NCBI GenBank assembly: GCA_027579435.1
Contig: JANBPK010001190.1
Location: forward strand, 124,001 to 188,000
Direction of reading: 5' to 3'
Length of the DNA: 64,000 nt
Source of the DNA: Candolleomyces eurysporus
Lineage: Eukaryota > Basidiomycota > Agaricomycetes > Agaricales > Psathyrellaceae
The notes beneath the pieces are model-generated. The model saw only the letters and a list, made by a program, of their open reading frames with translations, did no database searches and was not told where the DNA came from. A program made the position numbers and the translations under genes. Positions 31,873-45,125 of the stretch are shown piece by piece (the stretch's first letter is position 1; each line of letters begins with the position of its first letter).

Positions 31873-32997
31873 CAATTGCCGCGCGTAGCGACGGCCCATA
31901 CCTCTATGTAATATCAATTGTAGCATAAGCCTTGATGCAAAACAGGCAGCATACACTGTCAAGAAGTACAAGTTGCATTGTAAGGTTGGGCAACAGGTTA
32001 TGACCTCTCCATTGTCAACAATCCTGTCTAATCTCAAGCGGTGTCTTTGTTATCATATCCAGAGATTAGATATACCTTTTTGAGTAGCTCAGGGTCCAAA
32101 GTTCACTTTTAGGGTAATTTTTTTTTTCAAACATCAAATTAGAAAAAAGTATTGAGATGGTTCGAAAGCTCTTCTCAATCTGAGTTGATTCCAATGGTTT
32201 TCAGGACACTGGGGACAGTGTGTCAATTTCTAAAAGGGGAGGTAGGATCACAAGACTTGTGGGTAGTAGGCTGTCGCTGCACACTGCAGGTTCCAAGGCC
32301 TATTATTAGAAGCGAAAAACTGAATGCCCTGGCCATTGGCAATGTGCGCAAGTGGATGACAGTCTATGGAACCATGCTAAAAGCTGCAACAGGGGACAGA
32401 GATGCAAGGTTAACATGCCTCCATGAAGAGAGATATTTGATATAAAATGAAGAACAAAGACAAGTGTATTGTTGGAAAGAGTAGGAACAAATTGAGAAAG
32501 GTGATGAACGAAAAGAGTTAAAAACTCTCACCGTCACTGGGTTGCGTCAAAGTCTTGGCACCAGAACCTGCGGGTACAAGTACCCGAGGCTTATAGGCCT
32601 CGGAATTTGGATTTCCGAGAGCTCGGTTCTGAGCGACTGGCACTGTACTCGTTCTCGTCAATCCTACCGATTCTCAACGAAATTCTAATCCTAGTACTAC
32701 TACTAAAAGAATCATTCCCCCTGGTTGTGAATGGAGACAAAGATTGTGGTTGTTTCCCTCCGCTCGATGACACAGTCTGCAAGTGTCTCAGGACAGTCTC
32801 CTTTCCTTCTCTTACTTTCCTCTCTCCCTCTTATGATTTTGAATATTCATTTAGAGTTAGGCCTAAATTCATCAGCAGCGAGCAGCGGCTTCCTCAAGAA
32901 AGGTAAAAAAAAAAAGACAGTTGTACATTATGATACAAGTTTAACATGTTGAACCAGGATGTATAGAAAATGTGCATAGAAAACAACAAAGATTCGA
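31873..32997. other. Boundary zone, no gene recognised
   Basis: AT-rich DNA with short hairpins near 32575-32630 (ccgaggcttataggcctcgg). It marks the change from element-rich DNA on the left to closely packed genes on the right. Confidence 0.4.
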
Positions 32998-34822
32998 TTA
33001 CAAGGCTTGCGAGAGCGCCCACATCAACGCGGGGAGGGCAACAACTACAGTCATAACGCTGGAAGGAGGATGGTTCTTGAAGCCTCCGAAAGCTCCGCTT
33101 CCTCGCTTGAGGAGGAATACTTCGCCGCTCGTGTCACTGGAGACGTAGAGCTTTTCGCCGTCTTCGTCGAAAGCGAGGCCGACGGGACGGAAGCAGCCTA
33201 GCAAAAGAATGTGTGAGTGAGAAATCGAAGGACCGAACGCGAACGCCATACCCGTTCCGCAATTGGCTTCATTTTGGTTCGTCAAGAGATCGGAAGAGCC
33301 GGTGGTAATGCCGCCGGAGGGCACCCACTTTCCACCGGAATATTCGCCGGCAACAACGATGACTTTGTATCCCTGCAAAGATCGTTAGCACTGACCGAGA
33401 GCGGCGAATGAAGCGAGACGCACGATGGTCGTCTCACGATTCCAGCTTCCATGAAGACCGATGTAGAGGTTGTTGTCGCCCTTGACGCCAAACTTCATGT
33501 CGAGAGGAGCGGTGTGAGGGGGCAAGATCAGGGATGGCCTCGCTGCGTTGGCGGAGCACCAAGCGTCGTTGAAGGAGCTGTTTGGCTGGAGAGCGAAGTA
33601 GTCACCGGGCTGCAATGAGAGGTCGGTGATGGGAGCGGGATCGTAGACGGTGTAGCAGTAAGGAGCACCGCCGAAGAAAGACTCGTTCGCGTTGTTAGCT
33701 TGGCCGACTAAAATTCCAAGACGATCAGACAAGAGTAGCGGCGTGGAGAACAAGTAGAGGCTTACGCGCGTAAACCTTCTCTGCAGGGTTGTCGTTGTGA
33801 ATGTCCAACACTTGGCCGGTGACCACGTTCACCCGGTAGGCGTCATCGACGGAGTTGTCTACGGCAGTCAGTGCACCATAACATCGAGAAAAATAAAAAA
33901 AAGCTCACCAATGCTATGAATGGTACCCTCACGATCTTCCGCGATGCCGACGCTGTTTCGCATACCGAAGCTATCCCGAGGGTCAATGACATTGTACACG
34001 CATCCATCGCGTGATGAGGACTTACCCAAGAACCTTTCCAGCGTTGCTGTGAAAGGAGTGCCGCGTTAGCTGAAAGAAGAATCCATGGAAGGCATAGATA
34101 GAGTGCTCACCCATCCGTGAAGGTCGATCCCTCAGCGCCAAGGTTCCTTGTGTCAAAGGATCGGATTTGAGCACGACCGGCGACAGCTTGGAATGCGCCT
34201 TCGTCAATGTTCGAACCAGATCCGACACTGACAACAAGGTAATCGGGGGATTTGCGAGAGATGTGCAGCGTGCGGGTATTGTGGCCAGGACCCAGCATGC
34301 TGCAGGGAGGCTTGAGTAACGAAAATTTCGCTTCGACCCAGCAGATGTTGCAACGTACCTGGTGATCAACGTACGACGATCGGTGGCTTCCAGATCGTCT
34401 GCATCGTAATCCCACTGATAGGCAAGATCAGGAGTCCTTTTCCGGGCCATCGGTCAGTCTAGGAAGAGGAGAATAGTAAAACGAGAAGAAACATACGATG
34501 CAACGATACTCTTGCCCGAAGGGTGGACATCGATACCGTGGTTTAAGTTGGGATCTTCAACGACGATCTTGCTGCTCTTGATGCAACCGTTTTCGTCTAC
34601 CTTGTGGCCGGTAATACCCTTGCCACGCTCGAGCACGAGAAGGTTACCCTTGGTGTCGACGACGATCCCTCGGGGTCGGCTGAGGTTGCCCAAAACTGGT
34701 GTGGCACTCCAGCCTGCAGCTACTCTGTAGGGGTAGGCGGGGGCAGGGGCGCCTGGGCAAGCAGCGTGAACGCTGGAAGCAAGACCGAGAAAAACGAAGG
34801 ACCAGGCTAAGGAGGAGACCAT
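32998..34822 (-). CDS. Secreted sorbosone/glucose dehydrogenase-like (PQQ-type propeller) protein
   Basis: The start at 34822 gives a signal peptide (MVSSLAWSFVFLGLASSVHA) cleaved before ACPGAPAPAY. Exons joined over about seven short introns read GWSATPVLGNLSRPRGIVVD, LLVLERGKGITGH, LNHGIDVHPSGKSIVAS, HNTRTLHISRKSPDYLVVSV, FGMRNSVGIAEDREGTIH, ESFFGGAPYCYTVYDPAP, MKFGVKGDNNLYIGLHGSWN and CFRPVGLAFDEDGEKLYVSS. These are blade strands of the soluble quinoprotein glucose/sorbosone dehydrogenase fold; fungal relatives include the AA12 pyranose dehydrogenases. The C-terminus ends in a hydrophobic run (VMTVVVALPALMWAL) after a small-residue stretch, as in GPI-anchored proteins. It would oxidise sugars outside the cell or at its surface. 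Cofactor use is inferred from the family. Confidence 0.85.
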
Positions 34823-35563
34823 TTTTGCCAGAAGGTGAGGGAAACCTTAGACTGGTCACAAGGACGGTTTTNAAGCGTTTTCCCCAGCACCAGGTTCCAC
34901 ATTATTCTAAAGGCCCCGGAGAAGAACCCTACGGAGTGGGAACCTATGTTATCACTCACCAGACGAACAAATGTATGTGCTGTCAACCCGATGGCGGAGT
35001 GTACCTGGATTAGTCCTGTATTGTGAAACGCGAAAGGCAAAGAAGGCATAGCGCGAGGAGCCAATGCATCATCGCAGCTTATGTGAACCCCAGATGTGGC
35101 GAAAGTGTCATCTAGGCAGGGCGTGATTGTGATGATTCAGATTACTGGGCGTACCGTCTCTCTGGATCTGGGGAGATGTGCACACGGTCAAAAATCTTGA
35201 CTGGTGAACTGTGCCATTCCAGGGGATAGAAGCAGGCATTGGAGTAAGTAAGGGCCTGCAAGGAGAAGGACGAAGGCAATGGAAGCCTAAAAGAGTTGAG
35301 ATGAGCGCCCGGGACTAATAGTAGAAAGGACATGCGTGGACCAGAGGGAATGAGTTCCTCTCAGGTCGAATAATCAAGGCGATGACCCACCTGACCCAGA
35401 GCACAATGTCATCAAATCCCGTTAGAGTTCTGGACAGATTACTGGTTGAGTGTCAGGTGGACATCTCTCGCACNAAAGTGGGTTAGGTGGGCGGTAGATA
35501 AAAAATCGTATATGCAGCATTGGATACGCTTAACGATACAAAAAAAAAGANCGCTGGAAAATA
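34823..35563. other. Intergenic region
   Basis: The shared 5' side of the dehydrogenase and the 3' side of Zuo1. N bases at 34872, 35474 and 35551 lie by homopolymers. No gene is seen. Confidence 0.5.
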
Positions 35564-37038
35564 TCAAGAGCCCTCAGCAGCGCGAGCTTGGCGACGGGCC
35601 TTCTTAGCAGCATTAGCAGCAGCGGCTTTCGCCTTCTTTGCATCTGCGCGAGCAGCCTACGGATAAACGGTTCATCAGCGATAGGCACAAGATAAGGTGT
35701 GGCGGCGTGGGGCGTCGTACCTGTTCCGCTGCCTCTTTTTGTGCAGCTTCCTCTTCAAGCCGCTTCTTGTCCTGCTCTTCCTGTTGTTTGGTCTTTGACG
35801 GGCCGGCCTTACCAGAAGCACCGCGTTTCTTGGCTTCACGAGCCTCTTTTTCTTGTTGCTTGATCCGTTTGATTCGAGGATCCACGCTGGGAACGGGAGC
35901 GATTAGAAAGTCAAACCAATCAAAACGCAGACTGTGCGCGGTACCTTAACGCGAGATCAACGAGGCCGCGAACCTTTGCGATATCTTCCTTCTTTCGGCG
36001 AGCGCGCTCTGTCTTGTTCTTCTTTTCCGTGTAGCGCTTGTCATCGCGACTAGGAAGGCAATTTGAGAATGACGGACGTTGAAAGAAAAAAAAGGACCGT
36101 TTGCATACCTGTCACTTCCCTCGTTCACTTCCTTGTCCATCCACTCAAAGCTCCTCCAGCTGTCAAAGTTGTACCAAAAGTCGTAGAAACCCTCGACCTC
36201 TTCCTTGGTAGAGTCGATATGGCCCAAACCAGGGACCGGCTGAACCTTGGAGAAACGCGAGTAGAGATCGAAAACATGGGTAAATGTCTTGAAAAATTCG
36301 AAATTCTTGCTCTATATCAAGATTAAGAATCGGAGATCAACGAGGGGTAAGGAAGCGGCGTACCTTGGTTTCGGCAGCTGTGGGCATGTCCTCTTCGAGA
36401 TCCATAAAGTGGGGATCGACGGAATCGAACTGGCGACGCTTCTCGGGATTGGAGAGAACTTCGTGGGCCTTTGAAATACACTTGAAGAAGGCGTCATCGT
36501 TGGTGTTGAGGTTGACGCCGGTCAAGAAGGCGGAGGTGGAGGTGGGCGCGGTGGAGGAAGCCTTTTTATCGGGATGGTGCTTGAGCACCTTTTTGCGGTC
36601 TAGTAGGGTCTGGATAAGACGCGATTATAGATCTGGAAGGGATAACGGCGTACGAGCAAATTTAATCTGTTCCTGGGTCGCGTTGTGGCGGAGGTGGGAG
36701 AGACCGAGGACCTTGTAGTAATCGTGTTTTTTCCACTCCTTGGGATCGAGAGTGAGGATGCTGTCGTCCTCTTCCTCCGAGCCTACGCCGAGATCGTCGA
36801 CCTCTGTGTTGGCATTCGCGTTGAGGGAGGCAAGACGCTGGGCCTCTGCCTCGAGGTGCTTATCGAGGGCGGAGAAGGAGTGCTGGTGGTGGAGGGAGAG
36901 ACGGAGATGGTTGACATATGCGGGGCCGACGGGGAGGAGGGTGCGGTGGCCCGACGGATGGGGCGCGGAGAGGCGGGAGGTAGAGGGCGGGCTGGGGGTC
37001 TTGTAGGACGCAGCGACGGGCGGGATGATGACGGCCAT
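35564..37038 (-). CDS. ZUO1: Zuotin, ribosome-associated J-domain protein
   Basis: Starts MAVIIPPVAASYKTPSPP at 37038. The J domain begins at KKHDYYKVLGLSHLR and, after an intron, continues to LKHHPDKKA (the HPD motif), FFKCISKAHEVLSNPEKRRQ. The Zuo1-specific region follows: FYDFWYNFDSWRSFEWMDKE, RYTEKKNKTERARRKKED, VRGLVDLALSVDPRIKRIK, then a highly charged K/E/A helix region ending ARRQARAAEGS at 35564. Zuo1 pairs with the Hsp70 Ssz1 as the ribosome-associated complex and stimulates Ssb on nascent chains in the cytosol. The protein ends right after the charged region and shows no clear C-terminal four-helix bundle as in yeast Zuo1. The last codons are near an N at 35551, so truncation by a frame error cannot be excluded. 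Confidence 0.9.
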
Positions 37039-37126
37039 AATTCAGCTGAAATTCGGCAGAAAATATGAAAATTAAAAAACTTGATTGACATCTTGTATGT
37101 GGGAACAATTTACGTAATCGATCTAC

Positions 37127-38367
37127 TTAGAGCTTTGATGTTGGCTCGGGGTGGAGAGCACGGTATATGTTTTCTGCCAGCCCCTTGGGATTCTGCTGTG
37201 GGATTAAATGGCCTGCCCCAGCGACCCGCGAGAACGATCCTAGTTGTCCGACGCCCCCAACAACCTCCAGAATGTCCTCCTTCACCTCTGCTGGTCTGCA
37301 CAGCGGTCAGCCATCGTCAGTATTGCCCAGACTGGGTACGCACAGGTAGTCGTCGATGGCACCGTAGATGAGATGGGTCCGTGTCTCCTTCACAAAGCTG
37401 GGGAGCAGTCGGTACGCCCTCGACGATCCAAGGGGGTCCCGATAGCACGCCTAGGACTCTCTCAGTTTGTGATTCCATCCGTACCCACTGCACTCACCGC
37501 CTCTTGAACTCGAGTGCAAGCCAATGTCACCCCCTCCTTCTGGTCGGGGTACTCCAGGGTTGGCAGAGGACGCAGCCCTTTGTCCTGGCGGTGCATTCAG
37601 TTTTTTTTTTTGTCAAGTCACCCAACCGTTGTACTTGCCACAAATACTCTGAGAATTCGGTCGTCCCATGTCTTCCATGTCCCTCTGGCTTTCATGATCT
37701 TGTACGCTTCCTCCTTGGACGGCCAGATATCCCGCCGGTTCTCTGCGCCCCCGACCAAAAATTCCTTTGCCGTTCCTCCGAATCGTTCATGCATACACAT
37801 CAAGTCGCAGCAAATAATCGACTCAAATTTCACTCGGGGAAAGTGCCCGGCCAACAGCACCCTGCGACGGTGTTCAGTTACCAAGCATCCCAATCGAACT
37901 TGGACCTACAGCGAAACTGCTCCCATCGAATGGCCAATCCCAACCAACTTGTGCGTCGAAAAGTCCACCCCTTCCAGCCCCCTTCCGAATCCTGAGAGGA
38001 ACAAATGGATTGACCGGGCATACTCTTCCCAGCCGACTAGAAGCCCTGATTAGCCCCGCTTGTTGCATGTCAGCAGACACTTACATATGGGAGTGTACCC
38101 CAGCCTCAACACCTCTTCATTCAGTATAGCGCTATCACCGTGATTGGGTGCTTCAATTGACCAGATCTCTCGAATCTTCACCGTCCCATGCACTACCAAC
38201 TTCTTCAAATCTTCGATCGTTGGCTCCCATTGTTCTTTATGAAATCCCGTCCCATGTGCAAACACCAGTGTCAGTGCTTCTGGGTCGTCACTGAACTGAT
38301 ACCGGTTTGCGGTAATAAGGAGAGGGTAGTTGGGTCGTGGGTCGAACACAAAGGTCTTGCACTCCAT
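37127..38367 (-). CDS. Alpha/beta hydrolase
   Basis: Starts MECKTFVFDPRPNYPLLITA at 38367. The oxyanion-loop segment LVFAHGTGFHKEQWEP and IEAPNHGDSAILNEE come first. The nucleophile elbow is in LVGIGHSMGAVSL (Ser in G-H-S-M-G), directly before a 48-bp intron. After it come GHFPRVKFESIICCDLM and KARGTWKTWDDRILRVFV, two short C-terminal exons, and the probable catalytic His in VAGAGHLIPQQNPKGLAENI; the end is EPTSKL at 37127. The order of motifs and the HGTGFHKE text fit fungal Lpx1/Mpah-like alpha/beta hydrolases, which are peroxisomal or of unknown substrate. The last three residues are SKL, a canonical peroxisomal targeting signal 1, so import into peroxisomes is likely. Confidence 0.85.
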
Positions 38368-38451
38368 TGGTGGCAAGTCAAGTTCTCCAAGTGATATATT
38401 ATTGACCAGAACTACAGAGGCTTGTGATTACTCATAGTTTCTCCGGCGCCG

Positions 38452-39623
38452 CTATAGCCGGCTCTTATGACGTTCTTCTTTTGCCCGAACCGCTCGTGCC
38501 ACACGGCTTGCGCTTGGCCTTCCCAGTTCTGAGCTGATCCACCAGCCAATGTTGACCATCTCCTTCAGGTCGATCGTCCCATTGTTGGTCCCTGCGACCT
38601 GGTACGGCGAGCCTTGAAGGGCATAGAGAACGTCTTCGGTTGCAACGTTTCCGGTGGCTCCTGGAGAATACGGACAGCCTCCAAGACCTCCGACCGAAGC
38701 ATCGATGGTTCTAATTCCGTGGTCGAGCGCAGCCAGAACATTGGCTACTCCAGTTCCGTAGGTGTCGTGGAACTAGGAGGCAGTCAGCAGCTAGTCCTTC
38801 ATCGTACCGATTGTACTTACATGTCCCTGGAAATAGAGCTCAGCACGAGACGACCAAGGAAAAAAAATAAGGAAAACTTACAGCGAGCTTCTCGGCAGGT
38901 ACTGCTTTCTTGACCTCTTCCAGCATCTCTCCAATTTGATGCGGCTTTCCTTGTCCAACAGTATCCCCCAGACTGACCTCGTAGCAACCCATGTCAATGA
39001 GCTCCTTTGCAACCTCGCGGACGCGTTTATAGTCGACCTTGCCAGAGTATGGGCAGACGATGACGACACTGACATAACCCCGCACTCTGAGTCCGCGATC
39101 AAGAGCCGTCCGAGTGACCAAAGCCAGATTCTCCAACGACTCTTTCACCGTGCAATTGAGGTTGGCCTTGTTGAAGCCGTCGGTAGCCGCAGTGAACACG
39201 GACACCTCGTCTGTAAGGGGGATATCCGAAGGATTGTTGTCGAGAAGCGCAAGGAGATCATCGAGGCCACGTTTGTTTGGAACGAGGACAGAGTAATGGA
39301 CGTCCTTCTGCCTGTCTATGCCCTTCAGGACGTCTGCCGTCCCTCCCATCTAAGCAGGTGTAAGCCATGTGGATTGTGCAATGGACGGTGGTCTCACCTG
39401 CGGGACCCATTTGGGACTCACGAAGCTTCCTGCCTCGACATTGGTCACACCGGCCTTGACGAGACGGTTGACTAGCTCGACCTTTGTCGGCACAGGAATG
39501 GNCAACCTTTTTTTCGTTCTGCAGCCCGTCCCTGGGACCGACCTCGACGATATTTACGAGATTGCTGTAAAACCTTCGCCTGAGGGTGGAGAGAGGAGTT
39601 ATGGTTGCTCGGAGGAGGGACAT
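38452..39623 (-). CDS. Hydroxymethylglutaryl-CoA lyase
   Basis: The start at 39623 gives a basic, hydroxylated N-terminus (MSLLRATITPLSTLRRRFYS) typical of mitochondrial import. The conserved core follows: IVEVGPRDGLQNEKK, IPVPTKVELVNRLV, VEAGSFVSPKWVPQ, HYSVLVPNKRGLDDLLAL, NCTVKESLENLALV, VRGYVSVVIVCPYSGKVDY, GCYEVSLGDTVGQGKP, HDTYGTGVANVLAALDHG and GGLGGCPYSPGATGNVATED (catalytic Cys loop). It ends near HKSRL at 38452. It cleaves HMG-CoA to acetyl-CoA and acetoacetate in leucine breakdown. The N at 39502 breaks the frame between KKV and IPVP; deleting that N restores KKVAIPVPT. The C-terminal SRL would also suit peroxisomal sorting, as in animal HMGCL (which ends CKL). Confidence 0.93.
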
Positions 39624-39763
39624 TGTAGTCACAGCCACGGTCAAGGGCGATGATGATGAGGACCACGCTTGGGGGGNCGTGGCGGTGCGTGTTGTGTTTA
39701 AATATACAAGGAACGCGTCAAGCGTGCACTAGTCTCTTCTTGACCTCCCTCCTCCACCTCCTC

Positions 39764-41669
<1,906 letters not shown>

Positions 41670-41819
41670 ATCTAGTTCCTAATGCCTCCCCGACTCGACT
41701 ATGTAGCTAATCGACGCGTTCCATTACTCGTGTACATTATAACTCTTGGTATACTACGTCTTCTATGACATGGGTGAGAGATAGTTGATATTTTTAAGGT
41801 ACGTTACAAAGATCTTGAA

Positions 41820-42897
41820 TCATCCGCTGCTCTCCAATGCCTTGACGATTCCGAATGCCGCACCTGCAGCGACGCCACCGACCATGAGGGTACTGACAGC
41901 ACCCCAAATATAACTACCAGCAGTGTCGCCTGAGCCAGTGACCCTTGCCTTGACGGCGCCGAAAATCAATAGAACAACGCCGGTGAGGATGCAAGAATAG
42001 AGGAGAGCAACATGTGCCCTGGGAATGAAAAAGTACGGAAGCAGGGGAATCAGGCCGCCGAGCAGGTAGCCCATTCCGATGGTGAAGGCGGAAACATACA
42101 TGCGCCTGTCAGGAATTTCTTCTGTGGAACGAATGAGAGTGCGCCCAATTGAAATTTAGAGTTGCCGTACCTAAACCTTGGCCAAATTTGAGCAAAAAGG
42201 CAGTGAGTCCCACTTCCTTGGCCCACTTGAGGCTGGTGGCGGTCTCGGTGTCGCTGATGGTGCTACTCGAGGTCGAGCCAAATCCATCGCCGAATTCTTC
42301 GATTTCGATGTCTCGCAAGCACTTTGCCACACTTCTACAGGTCTTTTCGTCGACGCCAATGGGGCCCAAGACTTCCTCGACCTCGCGTTCCATCTCGCCG
42401 GCGCAGCTCCTCTTGACCCTTTGGGCCGTTTGGGCACGGAGGTACCGGAAGTGATCACGCTCAGACTGGGAGGCGAGGAAACCGCCAATGCCCATAGAGA
42501 TGGCACCGGCGATGAGCTCTGCAATACCGCCTAGCACGACGAGGCGGGACTCGCCCAGGGAGGAGAGGCCGGCTGTGAGGGCAAAAGGGACGGTGAGGCC
42601 ATCGGAGAGGCCGATAATGCTAAAGGGCGATGTCAGGAAAGGAACATAGAGCACGCTGGGGGTGGCACGTACACATCCCGCACGACATCTGGGTCGATGA
42701 GGGTGCGTTCGTCCTTGATGAGGTCCTTGCAGCAAACGCCGTCGGGACGGGAGCTCATGGCGCACTTGGCTGCGAGCGGGGTGGATGTGCCCGACTCTGC
42801 GCTGGTGATGGGCCAGATGGGGGGGCTTCTGGTGCTTTTTGTCGCCCTTGCGGGGCAGAGGGACGATGGTGGGGGAGGAGGACTGGGAGACGGACAT
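41820..42897 (-). CDS. CCC1: CCC1/VIT1-family iron-manganese transporter
   Basis: Starts MSVSQSSSPTIVPLPRKGD at 42897. After a frame change at a seven-C run near 42820 the text reads SSRPDGVCCKDLIKDERTLI and PDVVRDV. An intron (phase 2) joins IIGLSDGLTVPFALTAGLSS (first membrane segment with the metal-binding signature), VVLGGIAELIAGAISMGIGG, FLASQSERDHFRYL, then the cytosolic loop with an EEFGDGF patch. A second intron leads to EIPDRRMYVSAFTIGMGYLL, GLIPLLPYFFIPR, ALLYSCILTGVVLLIFG and a final TM segment. Five membrane helices fit the family, which moves Fe2+ or Mn2+ from cytosol to vacuole. One C fewer in the run gives a continuous protein (HQKPPIWPITSAE), so a sequencing error is likely. 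Confidence 0.9.
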
Positions 42898-43108
42898 GGT
42901 GGTTGCTTGCAGAGCGTCAAAGAGACTGAGAAATGACGTACTTAAAGCCGCGGCCGGGGGCGGGCCGTGCCGAGGGACGATAAAGGGCGGGCCGGGCCGG
43001 GGCCAAAGGAGGGACCTGCTCTCGACCTGTTTTGTTGAATCGAGGATGCGCCTCCCGGGTGGTTTAAATTTGCGGTGGGGGCCATCGATCATTCTCAGAC
43101 GAGCCCCC
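42898..43108. promoter_or_regulatory. Shared divergent promoter, CCC1 / alanine aminotransferase
   Basis: About 210 bp separates the two start codons. It is very GC-rich between 42948 and 43015 (gggcgggcc words). No TATA box was recognised. The spacing implies a common regulatory region for both genes; a metal-response element could not be named by eye. Confidence 0.5.
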
Positions 43109-44590
43109 ATNGCGTCCCCCTCACCCTCGACTCCCTCAACCCCGCCCTCCTCAAGGTCGAGTACGCCGTCCGCGGCGAGCTCGCCATCAAGGCAGAGAAG
43201 TATCGCGTCCAGCTCCAGGACGGCGACAGCGCCCTCCCCTTTGACAGGGTCATCTCCTCCAACATTGGGAACCCCCAGCAGAAGGGGCTCGATCAGCCTC
43301 CGATCACCTTTGGTCGCCAGGTAAGCGCCTCTCACAGCACCCAACCGCGTCGTGGCTCACCCGGCTCAGATTGCTGCACTCACGGAATGGCCAGCCCTCG
43401 CTGAGCTGGCGCCAGACGTCTTCCCCAAGGACGTCGTCGCCCGTGCAAAGGAGCTCTTGTCCGAAATCGGCTCTATCGGAGCCTACTCCCACAGCCAGGG
43501 CGTCCCCTTTATTCGTAAAAACGTCGCCAAGTTCATCGAAGAGCGTGACGGCTATCCGGCCGACCCAAACCATATCTTCCTCACCACCGGCGCCTCCGCC
43601 GGTGTCTCCCTTCTTATCAACATGCTCATTTCGTCTCCCACATCCGGCATCCTTATCCCCATCCCACAATACCCTTTGTATACCGCCACATTAGCTCAGC
43701 ACCATGGCCAGCCCATTCCCTACTATCTCGACGAGACCAAGGACTGGGCCACCTCCATAGCTGACATCGAGCAGGCTCTGGACAAGGCCCACAAGGCCAA
43801 CATCGTTCCAAAGGCCCTCGTGATCATCAACCCAGGTAACCCCACCGGCTCGCTCCTGTCCGAGGAGACCATGACCCAGATCGTGCATCTGTGTGAAAAG
43901 TATTCGCTCGTCCTTCTGGCAGACGAGGTGTATCAGAGCAACCTCCACCGTCCCTCCACACACCCGTTCACCTCGTTCAAAAAGATTGTGTGCAAGCTCC
44001 AGTCTCACATTCCACTCGTTTCTTTCCACTCCATCTCAAAGGGTGTCACGGGAGAATGCGGTCGCAGAGGAGGCTATTTTGAGTGCCACAACATCTCGGA
44101 ACCCGTCATCGCTCTCATCTACAAAATGGTGTCTGTGGGCCTCTGCCCCCCTCTCGCCGGCCAGATCGGCGTGGACTCGATGGTCCGACCACCCAGGCCA
44201 GGTGACGAGAGCTACGAGCTCTGGAAGAAGGAGACTCAGGCGACCCATGACGCACTCGCTTCTCGGACGCAAACCATGTCCGATAGACTCAACGGGCTTC
44301 CTGGCGTCTCGTGCGTCGCCTCGCCTGGCGCACTCTACCTCTTCCCCCGCATCACGCTCTCTCAGGCAGCGATAACTGCTGCGCGCGAGCACGGGAAGGA
44401 GCCGGACGTGTTTTACGCGCTCGCGCTGCTCGACGAGACGGGCATCTGCGTCGTGGCCGGATCTGGATTTGGCCAGAAGGAGGGCGAGTGGCACTACAGG
44501 CTGACATGCTTGTGTCCAGGAGTGGACGAGTATGTGGGCAAGCTGGAAAAGTTCCACCGCGGATGGGTTGAAAAGTATGGGGAGGCCTAG
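43109..44590 (+). CDS. Alanine aminotransferase
   Basis: A PLP enzyme interconverting alanine and pyruvate with 2-oxoglutarate/glutamate. Exon 1 reads PLTLDSLNPALLKVEYAVRG, ELAIKAEKYR, VISSNIGNPQQKGLDQPPIT. A 50-bp intron leads to one long exon: IGSIGAYSHSQGVPFIRKNV, IFLTTGASAGVSLLINML, IPIPQYPLYTATLAQHHGQP, INPGNPTGSLLSEET, LLADEVYQSNL, FHSISKGVTGECGRRGGYFE (the PLP lysine in SKG) and GICVVAGSGFGQKEGEWHYR. It ends VEKYGEA at 44590. The start is inferred: an ATG at 43109 lies beside an N, and the frame of LTLDSLNP needs a one-base correction there. A mitochondrial presequence is not apparent. Confidence 0.93.
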
Positions 44591-45125
44591 TTGACCACAT
44601 GTTGCTATATCTAGTTGGCTGGAAATATACATATCGGGATTTGGCTAGTTATCGATAGCGGATCGAGTGCCGGTGGAGAGCACCAACGTGCCCTCAGCTG
44701 CTGGAAGCGTGACCCCGTCACAGAACCAAGATGGGTGGCTGCCGCGAAGCTCGCGATAAGCAGACGCGAGGCAGTGCGGGTTGGGAGGGAGACCTCTGGC
44801 GAAAAGCGCTCTCTGCTGCCTTCGCCATAATTCTGGAAACTCTGTCACCCGTCCCAACTGAGCCCGCCAAATCGAGCAGGCCTTACCCCGGAGTTTATTT
44901 TTCCACCGATTTACACCCTTATTTACCCGTGATTATTTCTCGGGCAGTGCTGTGCAGGTCTGTGCGCACCCGTCTTTAAGGGGGCAGCTCCTCCACGGGC
45001 CTCGTCAACAACCCCCAATATCCTCAGCAGATATCATGGTCGAGGTCGTCCAGCCCTTGCTTGCCGACTCCTAGCCCACATCCCAGCCCGTCCGTTGCTG
45101 GCGGGCGCCACACGCACCCATCACC
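44591..45125. other. Intergenic region and upstream region of the copper-fist gene
   Basis: No open frame with motifs. The sequence from about 45036 to 45125 is the C-rich leader directly before the ATG of the copper-fist gene. Confidence 0.5.

Noticed and set aside
37381..38053. Plus-strand frames of about 180-200 codons
   Set aside because: They are antisense to the alpha/beta hydrolase, whose GHSMG motif, splice sites and C-terminus are clear.
42898..43344. N-terminal extension of the CCC1 frame to 43344
   Set aside because: It crosses the promoter and the opposite-strand aminotransferase exon and contains an N; the Met at 42897 fits the family.
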